Of a DNA stretch of 64,000 nt, positions 1-8,500 are shown piece after piece. The DNA is taken from NCBI RefSeq assembly GCF_910585845.1, contig NZ_CAJUHF010000002.1, forward strand, positions 62,001-126,000. Reading direction: 5' to 3'. Numbering within the stretch: position 1 is the first letter of the stretch; each line of letters begins with the position of its first letter. The position numbers were made by a program, and so were the translations under genes. Origin of the DNA: an uncultured Bacteroides sp. (GTDB taxonomy: Bacteria; Bacteroidota; Bacteroidia; Bacteroidales; Bacteroidaceae). A model generated the notes under the pieces. The model was not told the origin of the DNA. It was given only the letters and a program-made list of their open reading frames with translations, and did not search any database.

Positions 1-729
1 CTCTATCTCTTCGGCTACCAGGCGGTCGATGCGTGCATTCAGCTGGGCAGCTTCCTTACGCTTCTTGTTCAGTTCGTTCTGCAGGCCGCGCTGTTTCTTC
101 TGCAGGTTGGCAACCAGTGTCTTCTTCTCTTTCTCCTGAGCCTCCAACTTCTCCTTCTCCCGCTCGCGCTCTTTCAGCAGATCGGCTTTGGCACGCTTCA
201 CACCCTGAAGTTCCTCTTTCTTCCGGTTTACCTGTTCCTGCTTCTTCAAAATCTCCTCACCCTGAAGGCGCTGGTAATCGGCATACTCGCGCACATAACG
301 CAGGCGGCGGTAGGTCTGTGAGAAGGTCTTGGCAGAAAGGATGAACAGGAGCTTGTTCTGGGCGGATCGGTTCTTATAGAGATATTGTACGGAAGCCTCA
401 TACTTCTTCTTCTTATCTTTCAGGTCGCTCTGCAGACGCACCAACTGCCGTTCCAATTTGGATAGTTCGCGGTCGATGGTCTCCATGTCGTTATTGATGG
501 CAAGTATATAGCGTTTCCGCTCTTCAATCTGACCAGTGAGAGCAGCAAGCCCGTTCAACTGGCTGCCGACATCCTTCTTTGTTGTCTTCAAAAGCATTTC
601 CGATTCGGCAATCTGCTTTTGCAATGCGCCCCGTTTGTTCTCCAACTCCTTAATCATCTTGTTGGACTGGGCACAAAGCGGCAGAAGCAACCAGAAACAA
701 CCGATAAAGATACAAAGAAAGTGTCTCAT
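1..729 (-). CDS. EnvC-like murein hydrolase activator, C-terminus cut by window edge
   Basis: The visible part is the N-terminal 243 residues: a signal peptide (about residues 1-21, ending near CAQS), then a long, highly charged coiled coil with repeated K/E/Q heptads. In EnvC-family proteins this coiled coil precedes a C-terminal LytM (M23 peptidase) domain, which would lie beyond position 1. The stretch around LLFILSAKTFSQTYRRLRYV is typical of the coiled-coil part of this family. By family knowledge it acts in the periplasm, controlling peptidoglycan amidases or cleaving peptidoglycan at division. Its ATG overlaps the DUF4292 stop codon by 4 bp (ATGA), so the two are translationally coupled. 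The catalytic or degenerate state of the M23 domain cannot be judged here. Confidence 0.82.
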   Translation of the reverse strand, partial: MRHFLCIFIGCFWLLLPLCAQSNKMIKELENKRGALQKQIAESEMLLKTTKKDVGSQLNGLAALTGQIEERKRYILAINNDMETIDRELSKLERQLVRLQSDLKDKKKKYEASVQYLYKNRSAQNKLLFILSAKTFSQTYRRLRYVREYADYQRLQGEEILKKQEQVNRKKEELQGVKRAKADLLKEREREKEKLEAQEKEKKTLVANLQKKQRGLQNELNKKRKEAAQLNARIDRLVAEEIE

Positions 730-1316
730 AGCTTCATCAACATTTCTAACAGTTCAGTCCATTCCACTTTCACGTAACGAGAAGAGAGTTGGGGCGGTTT
801 CAACGTTATCTCCTTATCGGAGAAGTCCGACAGCACGATTTTTCCTTTCTCCAGCGAAGGTATACCCAGATCTTTCCCGGTCAGGTAGTTCTTTGCTCCG
901 GGCCTGGAGGCGTCAAAAAGCATCTTCTCCAAATGGGCGAAGTCGGCCTTCTTGGGCAGAATGCCTTTCAGCTCTTTGCGTGACGCCTGCACATAACGCT
1001 TCCCCATACGGTCCACCAGCAATATGTCATCGGGAGTGATCTCTAAACGTGCCACCTCGCTACGAAGAATCGGCATAAGGAAAGAGAACTGTACCCGCTC
1101 GGCACTGATGAGCTTCATCGTGCCGTTCACCGTGATGCTTCCTCCTTTATTAGGAACGGTCAGCTGTACCTTGGAAGATAAATAACGCGGTTCTCCCCAC
1201 GATGATACCGCCTTCCGGGGAGTCTTACATCCGGAGAGACCTATCAGCAGGCTCAAAAGAAGCAAAAGAGACAGGACATGCCCCGTTGCCTTGTATTTGC
1301 CGTATAATGCTTTCAT
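726..1316 (-). CDS. DUF4292 family lipoprotein
   Basis: 196 residues. A hydrophobic signal ends in the lipobox LIGLSGC, with Cys30 as the lipidated residue. The rest is a beta-rich domain of the DUF4292 type, which is thought to resemble the LolA/LolB fold. The exact role is unknown; an outer-membrane lipoprotein or lipid-handling role is inference from the fold and from the envelope operon. It sits between the TPR lipoprotein gene (4-bp overlap) and the EnvC-like gene (4-bp overlap), an arrangement seen in Bacteroidota. Confidence 0.82.
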   Translation of the reverse strand: MKALYGKYKATGHVLSLLLLLSLLIGLSGCKTPRKAVSSWGEPRYLSSKVQLTVPNKGGSITVNGTMKLISAERVQFSFLMPILRSEVARLEITPDDILLVDRMGKRYVQASRKELKGILPKKADFAHLEKMLFDASRPGAKNYLTGKDLGIPSLEKGKIVLSDFSDKEITLKPPQLSSRYVKVEWTELLEMLMKL

Positions 1317-3070
1317 TCTGGTATATATTTCTTTTTCTCAATCTTCTTCTTCAGGGTATTGGACTGATTGTCCATCTCCAGTGCCTGCTTCCAGTACTTC
1401 AAGGCTCCCTCCACGTCACCGGTCATGTAGTAGATATCGCCACAGTGCTCCACGATGGTACTGCTTTCGGCACCGTTGTTCTTCATTGCGTCGTCTATAT
1501 AGAGACGTGCTTCGGCATAATTGCCTTTCTCGAACAGTATCCAGGCATACGTATCCAGATAAGTGGAATTCTTCGGCTCCGCCTTCACTGTCTTATAGCT
1601 CATCTCCTCCGCTTTGTCCAGGTCGCGACGTTCCAAAGAAAGGTAGTAGGCATAGTTGTTCAGCGCTCCTATATTGGCTGCATTGTAGACCAGTGCGGAG
1701 TCGTATGCGGCGTATGCCTCGGCATTCATCTTCTTTGTGTGATAGATGTCGCCCATGATGGAATAGAAGTCCGAAACCATCTCTTTCTTACTGGCATCCG
1801 TGACGTTCTTCAAAGCTTCTTTGCAGACGGCGAGAGCATCATCGGAACGCTCCGCCTGATTGTAGCCGATGGCGAGATAGAAGTAGAACTCAAGCATTTC
1901 GGGATTAGCCTCGACACCTGCCTCACACAAACGGATGACCTCCTGATAATCTTCTTTGCTGACAGCCTCGCCAAGCAACATCATGCGGGCAGCCGTATGG
2001 GTGGGGTCAATGTTCAGTATCTGCTTCAATACCGGCAACGTTTCCTTGTTCATCTGTTTGGAAAGCAGGTATTGCACGTAGAGCATGGACATCTGCGCAT
2101 CGTCCTGGTCCTGCTTCAGAATACGGTCGAACAGGGAAATCACGCGCGTACTGTCCCTGCCTGCCCTCTCGTTCTCGACAACAAACTGCCGCATTACGTT
2201 CAACTTGGTATCCGAAGGTACCTTCTTGTTCAGCAGAAGCGTGTCGAGTTGCTGCCTATAAAGCTCCTTCTGCCCGGTCTGGTCGTAGTAGGAGGCAAGC
2301 GAATACATGGCAAGCGCATTGTCCGGCTCGGCGGAAAGTACTTTCCGGTAGAGGTTATACGCCTCTTCCTTCTTACCGTTCTGCATATAGACATCGCCCA
2401 ACACCACCTGATAGCGCATGTCCAGCGGATATTCCTCCACCAGACTCTCTATTTCGTGGAAAGCACTCCGGTTATCCTTCATCTGCAGATAGATGCGGAA
2501 CTTCTCCATACTGAGTTGTTCGTTCTTCCCGGTCTTCTCTTCCAAGCGGTTAAGGGTGGTGATCACTTTCTGGTAGTCTTCTTGGTCGTTGTAGATATCC
2601 AGCAAACTGTACAGCGGATCCAACTTACCGGAGAAGCGCACAGACATACCTTCCAGCAGGTCGACCGCTTTCTGCGTCTCGTTCTGTTGCTGGTAGAGGC
2701 TTGCCAACCCCTGACTGTACCAATAATTGTCCGGCTCATTCTTCACAGCTTTCTCCAATGCCGCCAATCCCTGAGGCACCTGCTTGAGAAACAGATAATA
2801 CTGCGAGATTTCATACAGAGCAGACGAGGCATCCGGATTGATGTTCAAGCAGTGCTTCAGCATGTCGAAAGCCGCCCCATACTCCTTTTGTGTCTTCAAG
2901 CGGGAAGCTTCCAGAAAGAAATAGTCGTATTTACGCTGTTCTTCAGGCGTAAGCACAACCTGCGACCCGGAAACCGTTCGCAACTTCTTTCCTCCCCGGC
3001 GGGAGGTGCCGCACGACATCAGCACCACGCACAATAGGATAAACGGTAATATCTTACATTTCATTGTCAT
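1313..3070 (-). CDS. TPR-repeat lipoprotein
   Basis: 585 residues. It starts with a lipoprotein signal (hydrophobic run ending LMSC, then GTSRRGGKK) and continues as tandem tetratricopeptide repeats with typical A-x-x-x-Y and P-x-N/D turns (for example SAEPDNALAMYSLASYY). Such helical scaffolds bind partner proteins; here it probably sits in the periplasm, anchored to a membrane. Two in-frame ATGs lie at 3070 and 3064; the first has the better-placed GGA. It follows dut by 12 bp and overlaps the DUF4292 gene, so one mRNA is likely. The partner cannot be told from sequence. Confidence 0.85.
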   Translation of the reverse strand: MTMKCKILPFILLCVVLMSCGTSRRGGKKLRTVSGSQVVLTPEEQRKYDYFFLEASRLKTQKEYGAAFDMLKHCLNINPDASSALYEISQYYLFLKQVPQGLAALEKAVKNEPDNYWYSQGLASLYQQQNETQKAVDLLEGMSVRFSGKLDPLYSLLDIYNDQEDYQKVITTLNRLEEKTGKNEQLSMEKFRIYLQMKDNRSAFHEIESLVEEYPLDMRYQVVLGDVYMQNGKKEEAYNLYRKVLSAEPDNALAMYSLASYYDQTGQKELYRQQLDTLLLNKKVPSDTKLNVMRQFVVENERAGRDSTRVISLFDRILKQDQDDAQMSMLYVQYLLSKQMNKETLPVLKQILNIDPTHTAARMMLLGEAVSKEDYQEVIRLCEAGVEANPEMLEFYFYLAIGYNQAERSDDALAVCKEALKNVTDASKKEMVSDFYSIMGDIYHTKKMNAEAYAAYDSALVYNAANIGALNNYAYYLSLERRDLDKAEEMSYKTVKAEPKNSTYLDTYAWILFEKGNYAEARLYIDDAMKNNGAESSTIVEHCGDIYYMTGDVEGALKYWKQALEMDNQSNTLKKKIEKKKYIPE

Positions 3071-3082
3071 TCCGAATTAATC

Positions 3083-3517
3083 TTAACTTTTACCCGTATG
3101 GCCGAAACCGCCGGCACCACGCACCGTTTCATCCAGTACCTCCACTTCCTGCCATACGACTTGCTCATGACGGGCTATCACCATCTGGGCGATACGCTCC
3201 CCATCTTCTATCACAAATACCTCCGATGAAAGGTTCACCAGAATAACGCAAATTTCACCCCGGTAGTCGGCATCAATGGTTCCCGGAGAGTTCAATACCG
3301 TGATTCCCTTCTTGAGAGCCAGCCCACTACGCGGGCGGACTTGTGCCTCGAAGCCGGGAGGCAGGGCGATATATAATCCGGTAGGCACCATGCAGCGCTG
3401 CATCGGAGCTAAGGAGATAGGTTCTGAAAGATTGGCACGGAGATCCATTCCCGCTGATTGTTCGGTGGCGTAAGCCGGAAGCGGGTGTTTCGATTTATTA
3501 ATGATTTGTACGTTCAT
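3083..3517 (-). CDS. dut: Deoxyuridine 5'-triphosphate nucleotidohydrolase (dUTPase)
   Basis: 144 residues, normal for the homotrimeric dUTPase family. All five motifs are present: SAGMDLRA (1), [10 protein letters not shown] (2), [11 protein letters not shown] with the catalytic Asp (3), RIAQMVI (4) and the C-terminal Gly-rich [12 protein letters not shown] (5). It hydrolyses dUTP to dUMP and PPi, keeping uracil out of DNA and feeding dTMP synthesis. The start MNVQIINK was chosen over an upstream in-frame extension because homologues begin there. It is first in the minus-strand envelope operon and divergent from dgt, so two dNTP-pool enzymes flank one intergenic region. Confidence 0.95.
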   Translation of the reverse strand: MNVQIINKSKHPLPAYATEQSAGMDLRANLSEPISLAPMQRCMVPTGLYIALPPGFEAQVRPRSGLALKKGITVLNSPGTIDADYRGEICVILVNLSSEVFVIEDGERIAQMVIARHEQVVWQEVEVLDETVRGAGGFGHTGKS

Positions 3518-3575
3518 GACACAATGATGAATGATAAATTGGGGCGAAAATACAGATTTTAAAGCAAAATAGTGA

Positions 3576-3583
3576 TACATTTG
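3576..3583 (+). promoter_or_regulatory. Bacteroides -7 promoter element for dgt
   Basis: TACATTTG matches the Bacteroidota -7 consensus TAnnTTTG exactly and lies 86 bp before the dgt ATG. No clear -33 TTTG is seen at the usual distance. Confidence 0.55.
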
Positions 3584-3669
3584 CAGTTAAATAATAACAA
3601 AGGGCGGATGCCACCACATCCGCTTCTTACCATATTGTAAATTGCAACTCAAAATCTGTAGTTATCACC

Positions 3670-4998
3670 ATGAACTGGAATACCCTCATATCTGCCAAGC
3701 GTTTCGGACTGGAAGAGTTTCATCAGGAACGTCACGAGAACCGCTCTGAATTTCAACGCGACTATGACCGACTTGTTTTCTCGGCACCTTTCCGCCGCCT
3801 GCAGAACAAGACACAAGTATTTCCCCTGCCGGGCAGCATCTTCGTGCACAATAGGTTGACACACAGTCTGGAGGTCTCTTGCGTAGGACGCTCGTTAGGG
3901 AACGACGTAGCCAAGGCACTTCTTTCGCGACATCCCGAACTGCAACAAACCTCCTATTTGTCCGAAATAGGTTCCATCGTATCTGCCGCCTGTCTGGCGC
4001 ATGACTTGGGTAATCCTCCTTTCGGACACTCCGGCGAACGCGCCATATCCACCTTCTTCTCTGAAGGGAAGGGAATGTGGCTGAAAGAAGAGCTGTCTGC
4101 CGCCCAATGGGAAGACCTGACGCACTTTGAAGGAAACGCAAACGCTTTCCGCCTGCTGACCCACCAATTTGTGGGAAGGCGCAAAGGGGGCTTTGTGCTG
4201 ACTTACTCCACGCTTGCCAGCATCGTGAAATATCCCTTTTCATCGAGCCTGGCAGGCAAGAAGTCGAAGTTCGGCTTCTTCACGACCGAAGAAGAGAGTT
4301 TCCGCCGCATTGCCGAAGAGTTGGGCATGAAACAGCTTAATGAGAGTCCATTGAAGTACGCCCGACACCCGCTTGTCTACCTGGTAGAGGCAGCGGACGA
4401 CATCTGTTATCAGATGATGGATATCGAAGACGCCCATAAACTGAAGATACTGACCACCCGCGAAACGCAAGAGTTACTTCTGTCCTATTTTCCGGAAGAG
4501 CGCAAGGCACACATGCTCAAGACACTGGGTTTCGTAAGCGACATCAATGAACAAATTGCCTACTTACGCTCCTGCGTCATCGGCCTGCTCATCAACGAAT
4601 GCGCGCAAACGTTTCTGGAGAATGAAGAGAAGATACTGGAAGGAGAGTTTGAAGGCAGCCTCATCAAGCACATCTCCGAACTACCGGCAAAGACTTATAA
4701 GCATTGCGAGGCACTCTCGATGGAGAAGATCTACCGTTCGCGGGATGTATTGGACATTGAGCTTGCCGGTTTCCGTATCATCAGTACCCTGCTCGACCTG
4801 ATGATCGATGCCGTACGTTCGCCGGAAAAGGCTTACTCGCAGTTGCTCATCAACCGTGTTTCGGAGCAATACAACATAAAAGCGCCTGCACTCTACGAAA
4901 GAATACAGGCGGTATTGGATTACATATCCGGCATGACGGATGTCTTTGCACTCGATCTATACAGAAAGATCAACGGGAACAGTCTCCCTGCGGTGTGA
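3670..4998 (+). CDS. dgt: Deoxyguanosinetriphosphate triphosphohydrolase (HD domain)
   Basis: 442 residues. It converts dGTP (or dNTPs in general) to the nucleoside and triphosphate. The metal-binding HD signature is intact: His65 in NRLTHSLE, His111-Asp112 and His120 in HDLGNPPFGH, and a later Asp in EAADDICYQ. The N-terminal block FRRLQNKTQVFPLP is typical of dGTPase-like proteins. It is a single gene divergent from dut and convergent with glsB, with its own -7 element. The substrate range (dGTP only or several dNTPs) cannot be read from sequence. Confidence 0.92.
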   Translation: MNWNTLISAKRFGLEEFHQERHENRSEFQRDYDRLVFSAPFRRLQNKTQVFPLPGSIFVHNRLTHSLEVSCVGRSLGNDVAKALLSRHPELQQTSYLSEIGSIVSAACLAHDLGNPPFGHSGERAISTFFSEGKGMWLKEELSAAQWEDLTHFEGNANAFRLLTHQFVGRRKGGFVLTYSTLASIVKYPFSSSLAGKKSKFGFFTTEEESFRRIAEELGMKQLNESPLKYARHPLVYLVEAADDICYQMMDIEDAHKLKILTTRETQELLLSYFPEERKAHMLKTLGFVSDINEQIAYLRSCVIGLLINECAQTFLENEEKILEGEFEGSLIKHISELPAKTYKHCEALSMEKIYRSRDVLDIELAGFRIISTLLDLMIDAVRSPEKAYSQLLINRVSEQYNIKAPALYERIQAVLDYISGMTDVFALDLYRKINGNSLPAV

Positions 4999-5022
4999 GC
5001 ATGTTCCCTGCCCACGCCTCTT

Positions 5023-6015
5023 TCATTTACAAGAGTTAGAGAAGAAGACTTTATTCACCCCGGAGGTAAATTTGCATGCCTCCGGTTCATTTTCGATGAA
5101 CGACTGAATGTGCCGTATGCGTTTCTCTGCCAAGATTTCGTCTACGGCAATCAAGATACCTGTTTCCTCTACATCGCCGAAACCATAGTTGATGGCAGTG
5201 CCGAACATACGCATCGTGGGGCTTAAACTCATATAGGCGTTCACCAAGGGAGGAATGTTATACCCCAACTTACGTATCTCACTGTTCAATATCTTATAAT
5301 CTTCTTTGAACGTATCCTTACAGAAGAGAGTTGCCAAATCCTCTTCATTAGCTTCCATTTCCAGCGGTTTCATCGGAGTAATCAAAGATTCCTTATCGGC
5401 AAAATGCTTCTTCAAGAAATAAAGAATCATGTCGCGCCCCTGACGGTGATAACTGGGGTACATGGTCACCTTGCCAAAGAAATACTTCACATTGGGCATC
5501 ACTACCGTCAGCGCTCCCAAACCATCCCAAAGATTGTCTAAAGCAAACAACCCTTTGCTTCCGGCACGGGTGGACTGATACTCGACAGTCACAAACGAAC
5601 GTCCCAATTCTATAGTAGTAGGAAGATATTCCTTTAGAAACTTCTCGGAGAAGTTGAACATGTGTGCCGTAGCCAATATGGGCGAACCATTTTCATCGAA
5701 CCGTACATCCGTTCCCAGAATATAGCGATAACCTCCCAAGATCTCTTCTGCCTCCGGATTCCAGACAATCAGCTGTTTATAAGGGTTCTCCATGATATCA
5801 TATTCATCGATATCCAACGATTTTCCCGTTCCGCCGCCTGCTGCCCGGAAAGCGATCTCACGCAAACGTCCGATTTCCTTCATCGTGTTCGGAGAGTCCT
5901 GAGACGTAACGATATATATCTGGTTATGGCTTTTGTTCGTCATGCGCAGACGTTTCTCCTCGGTGAGTTCTGCTTTTAACAATTCCTTACTTATAGGTTC
6001 AATAATCTCTTCCAT
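5023..6015 (-). CDS. glsB: Glycine-lipid N-acyltransferase GlsB (GNAT fold)
   Basis: 330 residues. The GNAT-type core resembles OlsB-like N-acyltransferases, which transfer a 3-hydroxy-acyl chain from acyl-ACP to an amino acid (blocks EILGGYRYILG, TIELGRSFV, YPSYHRQGRDMILYFLKKHF). In Bacteroides the homologous GlsB acylates glycine, giving the lyso form of glycine lipid and, after further steps, serine-dipeptide lipids. Many databases label it haemolysin-like. The gene lies 57 bp downstream of glsA on the same strand; the pairing supports the assignment. Acyl-donor and amino-acid specificity are inferred from homology. Confidence 0.8.
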   Translation of the reverse strand: MEEIIEPISKELLKAELTEEKRLRMTNKSHNQIYIVTSQDSPNTMKEIGRLREIAFRAAGGGTGKSLDIDEYDIMENPYKQLIVWNPEAEEILGGYRYILGTDVRFDENGSPILATAHMFNFSEKFLKEYLPTTIELGRSFVTVEYQSTRAGSKGLFALDNLWDGLGALTVVMPNVKYFFGKVTMYPSYHRQGRDMILYFLKKHFADKESLITPMKPLEMEANEEDLATLFCKDTFKEDYKILNSEIRKLGYNIPPLVNAYMSLSPTMRMFGTAINYGFGDVEETGILIAVDEILAEKRIRHIQSFIENEPEACKFTSGVNKVFFSNSCK

Positions 6016-6072
6016 ACAATTCTGTTAGTTGTTCATCGTCAATCGGTAAACGCCGACCAATAATTCTTATAT

Positions 6073-6912
6073 TTACGATTTCTGGTTTTCAATCCCCAAT
6101 TTGTACACAATGTCTTTCACATATTCCGCCCACTCGACAGGAGTCTTCGATTTATCGAAAGTCTGCCAAGGTATGGGCTTTCCGATGGTGACGGTAAAGG
6201 TCTTATGCCGATTCTTCAGCATTTCATCGGCGAGGTAAAGCATTGCAATGTTAAATTTGATACCCAAGAATTTACAGATGTTCGCCAAATTATAAAAAAA
6301 GTCGGAATTACGTCCCTCGAAATGGACGGGTACCACATCTCTCTGAAACTGTACACTCTTTACAATGAAAGTCTTCTTCCAGTCCAGATCGCGTATTACT
6401 CCGTTCCGGCGCCGGGAACACAATCCGGCAGGAAACATGATCAGCTGGTTGTCCGACAAGAAACCGGCTTCCACCATCTTCGGAAAATCTTTTGCTTGCT
6501 TGCCCGTCTTATTAATAGGTATGCAAAGTGGTGCCAACCCGTGCAGGTTCATCAGCAGGTCGTTGACCATGTATTTCACCTTGCCATCATAAAAAGAGCC
6601 CAGCACGTAACCCAGTGCCACACCGTCCTGTCCCCCCAACGGATGGTTGGAGACAAAAGTATATAATCCTTCTTTCGGCAGGTTCTCTTCTCCCTTGACC
6701 ACAATCTTGGCATCAAGAAACTCCAGACAGGCTTTCAAGAAGTCCACCCCCTCCTTATCCCTCGATTCGCGCAAGAACACGTTCAGTTCTTCCTGATGAA
6801 CGATTCTTTTCAGATAAGAGACAACGAATTTTGGGATATACTTATAGTACTTCGGAGCCTTTTCGCGAAGCACTTTATCAATATCAATCAGAAACAAAGA
6901 GTCGTCAGTCAT
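6073..6912 (-). CDS. glsA: Glycine-lipid O-acyltransferase GlsA (PlsC-like)
   Basis: 279 residues. This is a PlsC/LPLAT-type acyltransferase with the catalytic His-Asp motif as NHPLGGQDG (His90, Asp96) and a downstream FPAGLCSRR block. Together with GlsB it makes glycine lipid by acylating the 3-hydroxy group of the N-acyl chain. The ATG at 6912 is preferred over an upstream TTG because a perfect -7 element lies just upstream and an AAAAAGA ribosome site precedes this ATG. It is first in the glsA-glsB operon. Confidence 0.78.
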   Translation of the reverse strand: MTDDSLFLIDIDKVLREKAPKYYKYIPKFVVSYLKRIVHQEELNVFLRESRDKEGVDFLKACLEFLDAKIVVKGEENLPKEGLYTFVSNHPLGGQDGVALGYVLGSFYDGKVKYMVNDLLMNLHGLAPLCIPINKTGKQAKDFPKMVEAGFLSDNQLIMFPAGLCSRRRNGVIRDLDWKKTFIVKSVQFQRDVVPVHFEGRNSDFFYNLANICKFLGIKFNIAMLYLADEMLKNRHKTFTVTIGKPIPWQTFDKSKTPVEWAEYVKDIVYKLGIENQKS

Positions 6913-6936
6913 TCTTTTTAAGATGAAATGATTGTG

Positions 6937-6944
6937 CAAATTTA
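6937..6944 (-). promoter_or_regulatory. -7 promoter element for glsA-glsB
   Basis: Read on the minus strand this is TAAATTTG, matching TAnnTTTG. It predicts transcription starting about 18 nt before the glsA ATG, which helps fix that start codon. Confidence 0.5.
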
Positions 6945-6986
6945 GCTCATCTTTTTAATTATACGCAATAAAACAGGGGAAAACTA

Positions 6987-7041
6987 CACCTGAAAACAAA
7001 CAAAAGGCGCCTAAAAACTACTAATTGATAGTTTTCGCCCT
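6987..7041. repeat. Short repeats of the CACCTGAAAGCTATCAA family upstream of the ECF sigma gene
   Basis: Two direct copies begin at 6987 (CACCTGAAAACAAACAA) and 7008 (CGCCTAAAAACTACTAA). An inverted copy around 7026-7041 has GATAGTTTTCG, the complement of CGAAAACTATC. The same word recurs three times downstream of the sigma gene at 7812-7877. Differences in the second copy are all transitions. Confidence 0.6.
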
Positions 7042-7141
7042 AAAGATTGCCAGAAATACGTCTGCCGGAGTGAGCTAACTTCCGTAAAATTGCAGTGTCA
7101 AAATTAAAACGAATCTATAACCATTATTTAAAAAGAACGAT

Positions 7142-7645
7142 ATGAACAGTATTACATTTCAAAAGGATTTGCTCGGAGTACAAAACGACCTGTTACGCTT
7201 TGCCTATAAATTAACCTCCGACCGTGAAGAAGCCAACGACCTGTTGCAAGAAACTTCATTAAAGGCATTAGACAATGAAGACAAGTACACGCCCGACACT
7301 AATTTCAAGGGCTGGATGTACACCATTATGCGCAATATATTCATCAATAACTACCGAAAAGTGGTACGCGACCAGACTTTCGTAGACCAGACCGATAACC
7401 TCTATCACCTGAATCTCCCGCAAGACTCTGGTTTCGAGAGCACTGAAAGCGCTTACGACCTGAAAGAGATGCACCGCGTAGTAAACGCACTGCCCCGCGA
7501 ATATAAGATTCCATTTTCAATGCACGTTTCCGGTTTCAAGTACCGCGAGATTGCGGAGAAGCTCGGTTTACCGTTAGGAACAGTCAAAAGCCGCATCTTC
7601 TTCACACGCCAGAAACTGCAGCAAGAACTGAAAGATTTCAGATAA
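7142..7645 (+). CDS. ECF-type RNA polymerase sigma factor
   Basis: 167 residues. Region 2 is at about residues 10-80 (LLRFAYKLTSDREEANDLLQE, then FKGWMYTIMRNIFINNYRK) and region 4 HTH at about 105-160 (LPREYKIPFSMHVSGFKYREIAEKLG, then LGTVKSRIFFTRQKL). No anti-sigma gene is adjacent, so control may be transcriptional or use an unlinked partner. A near-consensus -7 element (TAAAATTG, 7085-7092) precedes it and a strong hairpin follows. The gene is flanked on both sides by one repeat family, which may be regulatory. The regulon cannot be inferred. Confidence 0.9.
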   Translation: MNSITFQKDLLGVQNDLLRFAYKLTSDREEANDLLQETSLKALDNEDKYTPDTNFKGWMYTIMRNIFINNYRKVVRDQTFVDQTDNLYHLNLPQDSGFESTESAYDLKEMHRVVNALPREYKIPFSMHVSGFKYREIAEKLGLPLGTVKSRIFFTRQKLQQELKDFR

Positions 7646-7741
7646 CCTAATCCTTAACTATCGAACGTTCTGAAGAACCTATTCCTTAACCATACATATA
7701 TAAACGTTCTCCTGATTGAATTTCTCAAATAGCCACTAACT

Positions 7742-7786
7742 AAGAGGGGGCGGAAAACTTGAAAAAGTCTTCCGCCCCTCTCTTTT
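7742..7786 (+). terminator. Rho-independent terminator after the ECF sigma gene
   Basis: A GC-rich stem (AGAGGGGGCGGAA against TTCCGCCCCTCT, one bulge) with a loop containing AACTTGAAAAAGTC is followed by CTTTT. Confidence 0.75.
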
Positions 7787-7811
7787 AGGGACAAGCAGCC
7801 CGCCGGACAAG

Positions 7812-7877
7812 CACCCGAAAACTATCAAAACACCACCTGAAAGCTATCAATACTACACCTGAAAGTTATCAACTATC
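7812..7877. repeat. Three tandem 22-bp units, CACCTGAAAGCTATCAA family
   Basis: Units start at 7812, 7834 and 7856, exactly 22 bp apart. The shared core is CACCTGAAAGCTATCAA with mostly transition differences. They sit just after the sigma-factor terminator in a gene-free stretch (7646-8500) that also holds the palindromic array at 8003-8112 and the mraZ control region. No credible gene is seen in this stretch. Confidence 0.75.
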
Positions 7878-8002
7878 ATCCAGAACAAATTAATAATCAA
7901 ACAATTACAACACAGCACTCAGATAAAAATAAGAGCATGCACAATCAGGGGATAAATATCATCCATTCCGGATATAACAATCGGTAGAATAAGAATGAAT
8001 TT

Positions 8003-8112
8003 TGCCTCGTGAGACGAATAAAATCATCCCATGAGACGATTTTTTTCAGCCCACGGAACGATTTTTTTCGGCTCATGAGACAAATTTATTCAGCTCATGA
8101 GACAAATTTAGC
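8003..8112. repeat. Palindromic 22-bp tandem array, five units (copy 1)
   Basis: Units start at 8003, 8025, 8047, 8069 and 8091, each exactly 22 bp. Each has a 12-bp palindromic or near-palindromic core (GCCTCGTGAGAC, ATCCCATGAGAC, GCTCATGAGAC and similar) followed by an A/T-rich spacer, often GATTTTTTTC or AAATTTATTC. The same family occurs at 29323-29498 and 45301-45410. A period of 22 is not a multiple of 3, so the open frame across it is not evidence of coding. Confidence 0.88.
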
Positions 8113-8444
8113 CGTTTTGCAAGATAAACATCACCACTTTCACGCGCTTTTATCCGGACATCCTACCTGCCATATTCATCTGCACGGCAAACAGAAAGAA
8201 GGCTATGCCTGGAATCTCGTTCTATAGATGCAGATTTTAATAGCGTACATTTTAATCCCCTATGTTTTATCTTTCAGCTCTTTCTGATTTTAGCAAACAG
8301 CTAAAACGGAGAAGCCACAAAGAAGAAGGCAAAGAAGCAGTTATTCCCCACCCAGAGAGCGTTCCAACACCCTATTCATTATCAATGGAATAAGCTATAA
8401 ACAGGTTGTTGAAAACTTCTCTGAAAGTTTTTAGTTAAAACATG

Positions 8445-8474
8445 TGGGGGATTGTGGGGAAATGTGTACTTTTA
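8445..8474 (+). promoter_or_regulatory. Putative MraZ operator and mraZ promoter
   Basis: Two TGGGG boxes at 8445-8449 and 8455-8459 are exactly 10 bp apart. In other bacteria MraZ binds TGGGN boxes repeated every 10 bp before its own gene. A degenerate third box (TGTAC, 8465) overlaps a near-consensus -7 element TACTTTTA (8467-8474). Binding here would block RNA polymerase, consistent with autorepression of the dcw operon. Confidence 0.65.
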
Positions 8475-8500
8475 CCGTCGCTTATTATAATAAGGTAACA

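Noticed and set aside
1202..3037. 611-residue plus-strand open frame
   Set aside because: Antisense to the TPR lipoprotein gene; composition and lack of motifs show it is a shadow.
8003..8112. CRISPR array
   Set aside because: Units are 22 bp with no unique spacers of 30 bp or more, the units are degenerate, and no cas genes are in the window.
8009..8227. 72-residue open frame across palindromic array copy 1
   Set aside because: It reads through the 22-bp array, whose period is not a multiple of 3, and has no ribosome site or family resemblance.
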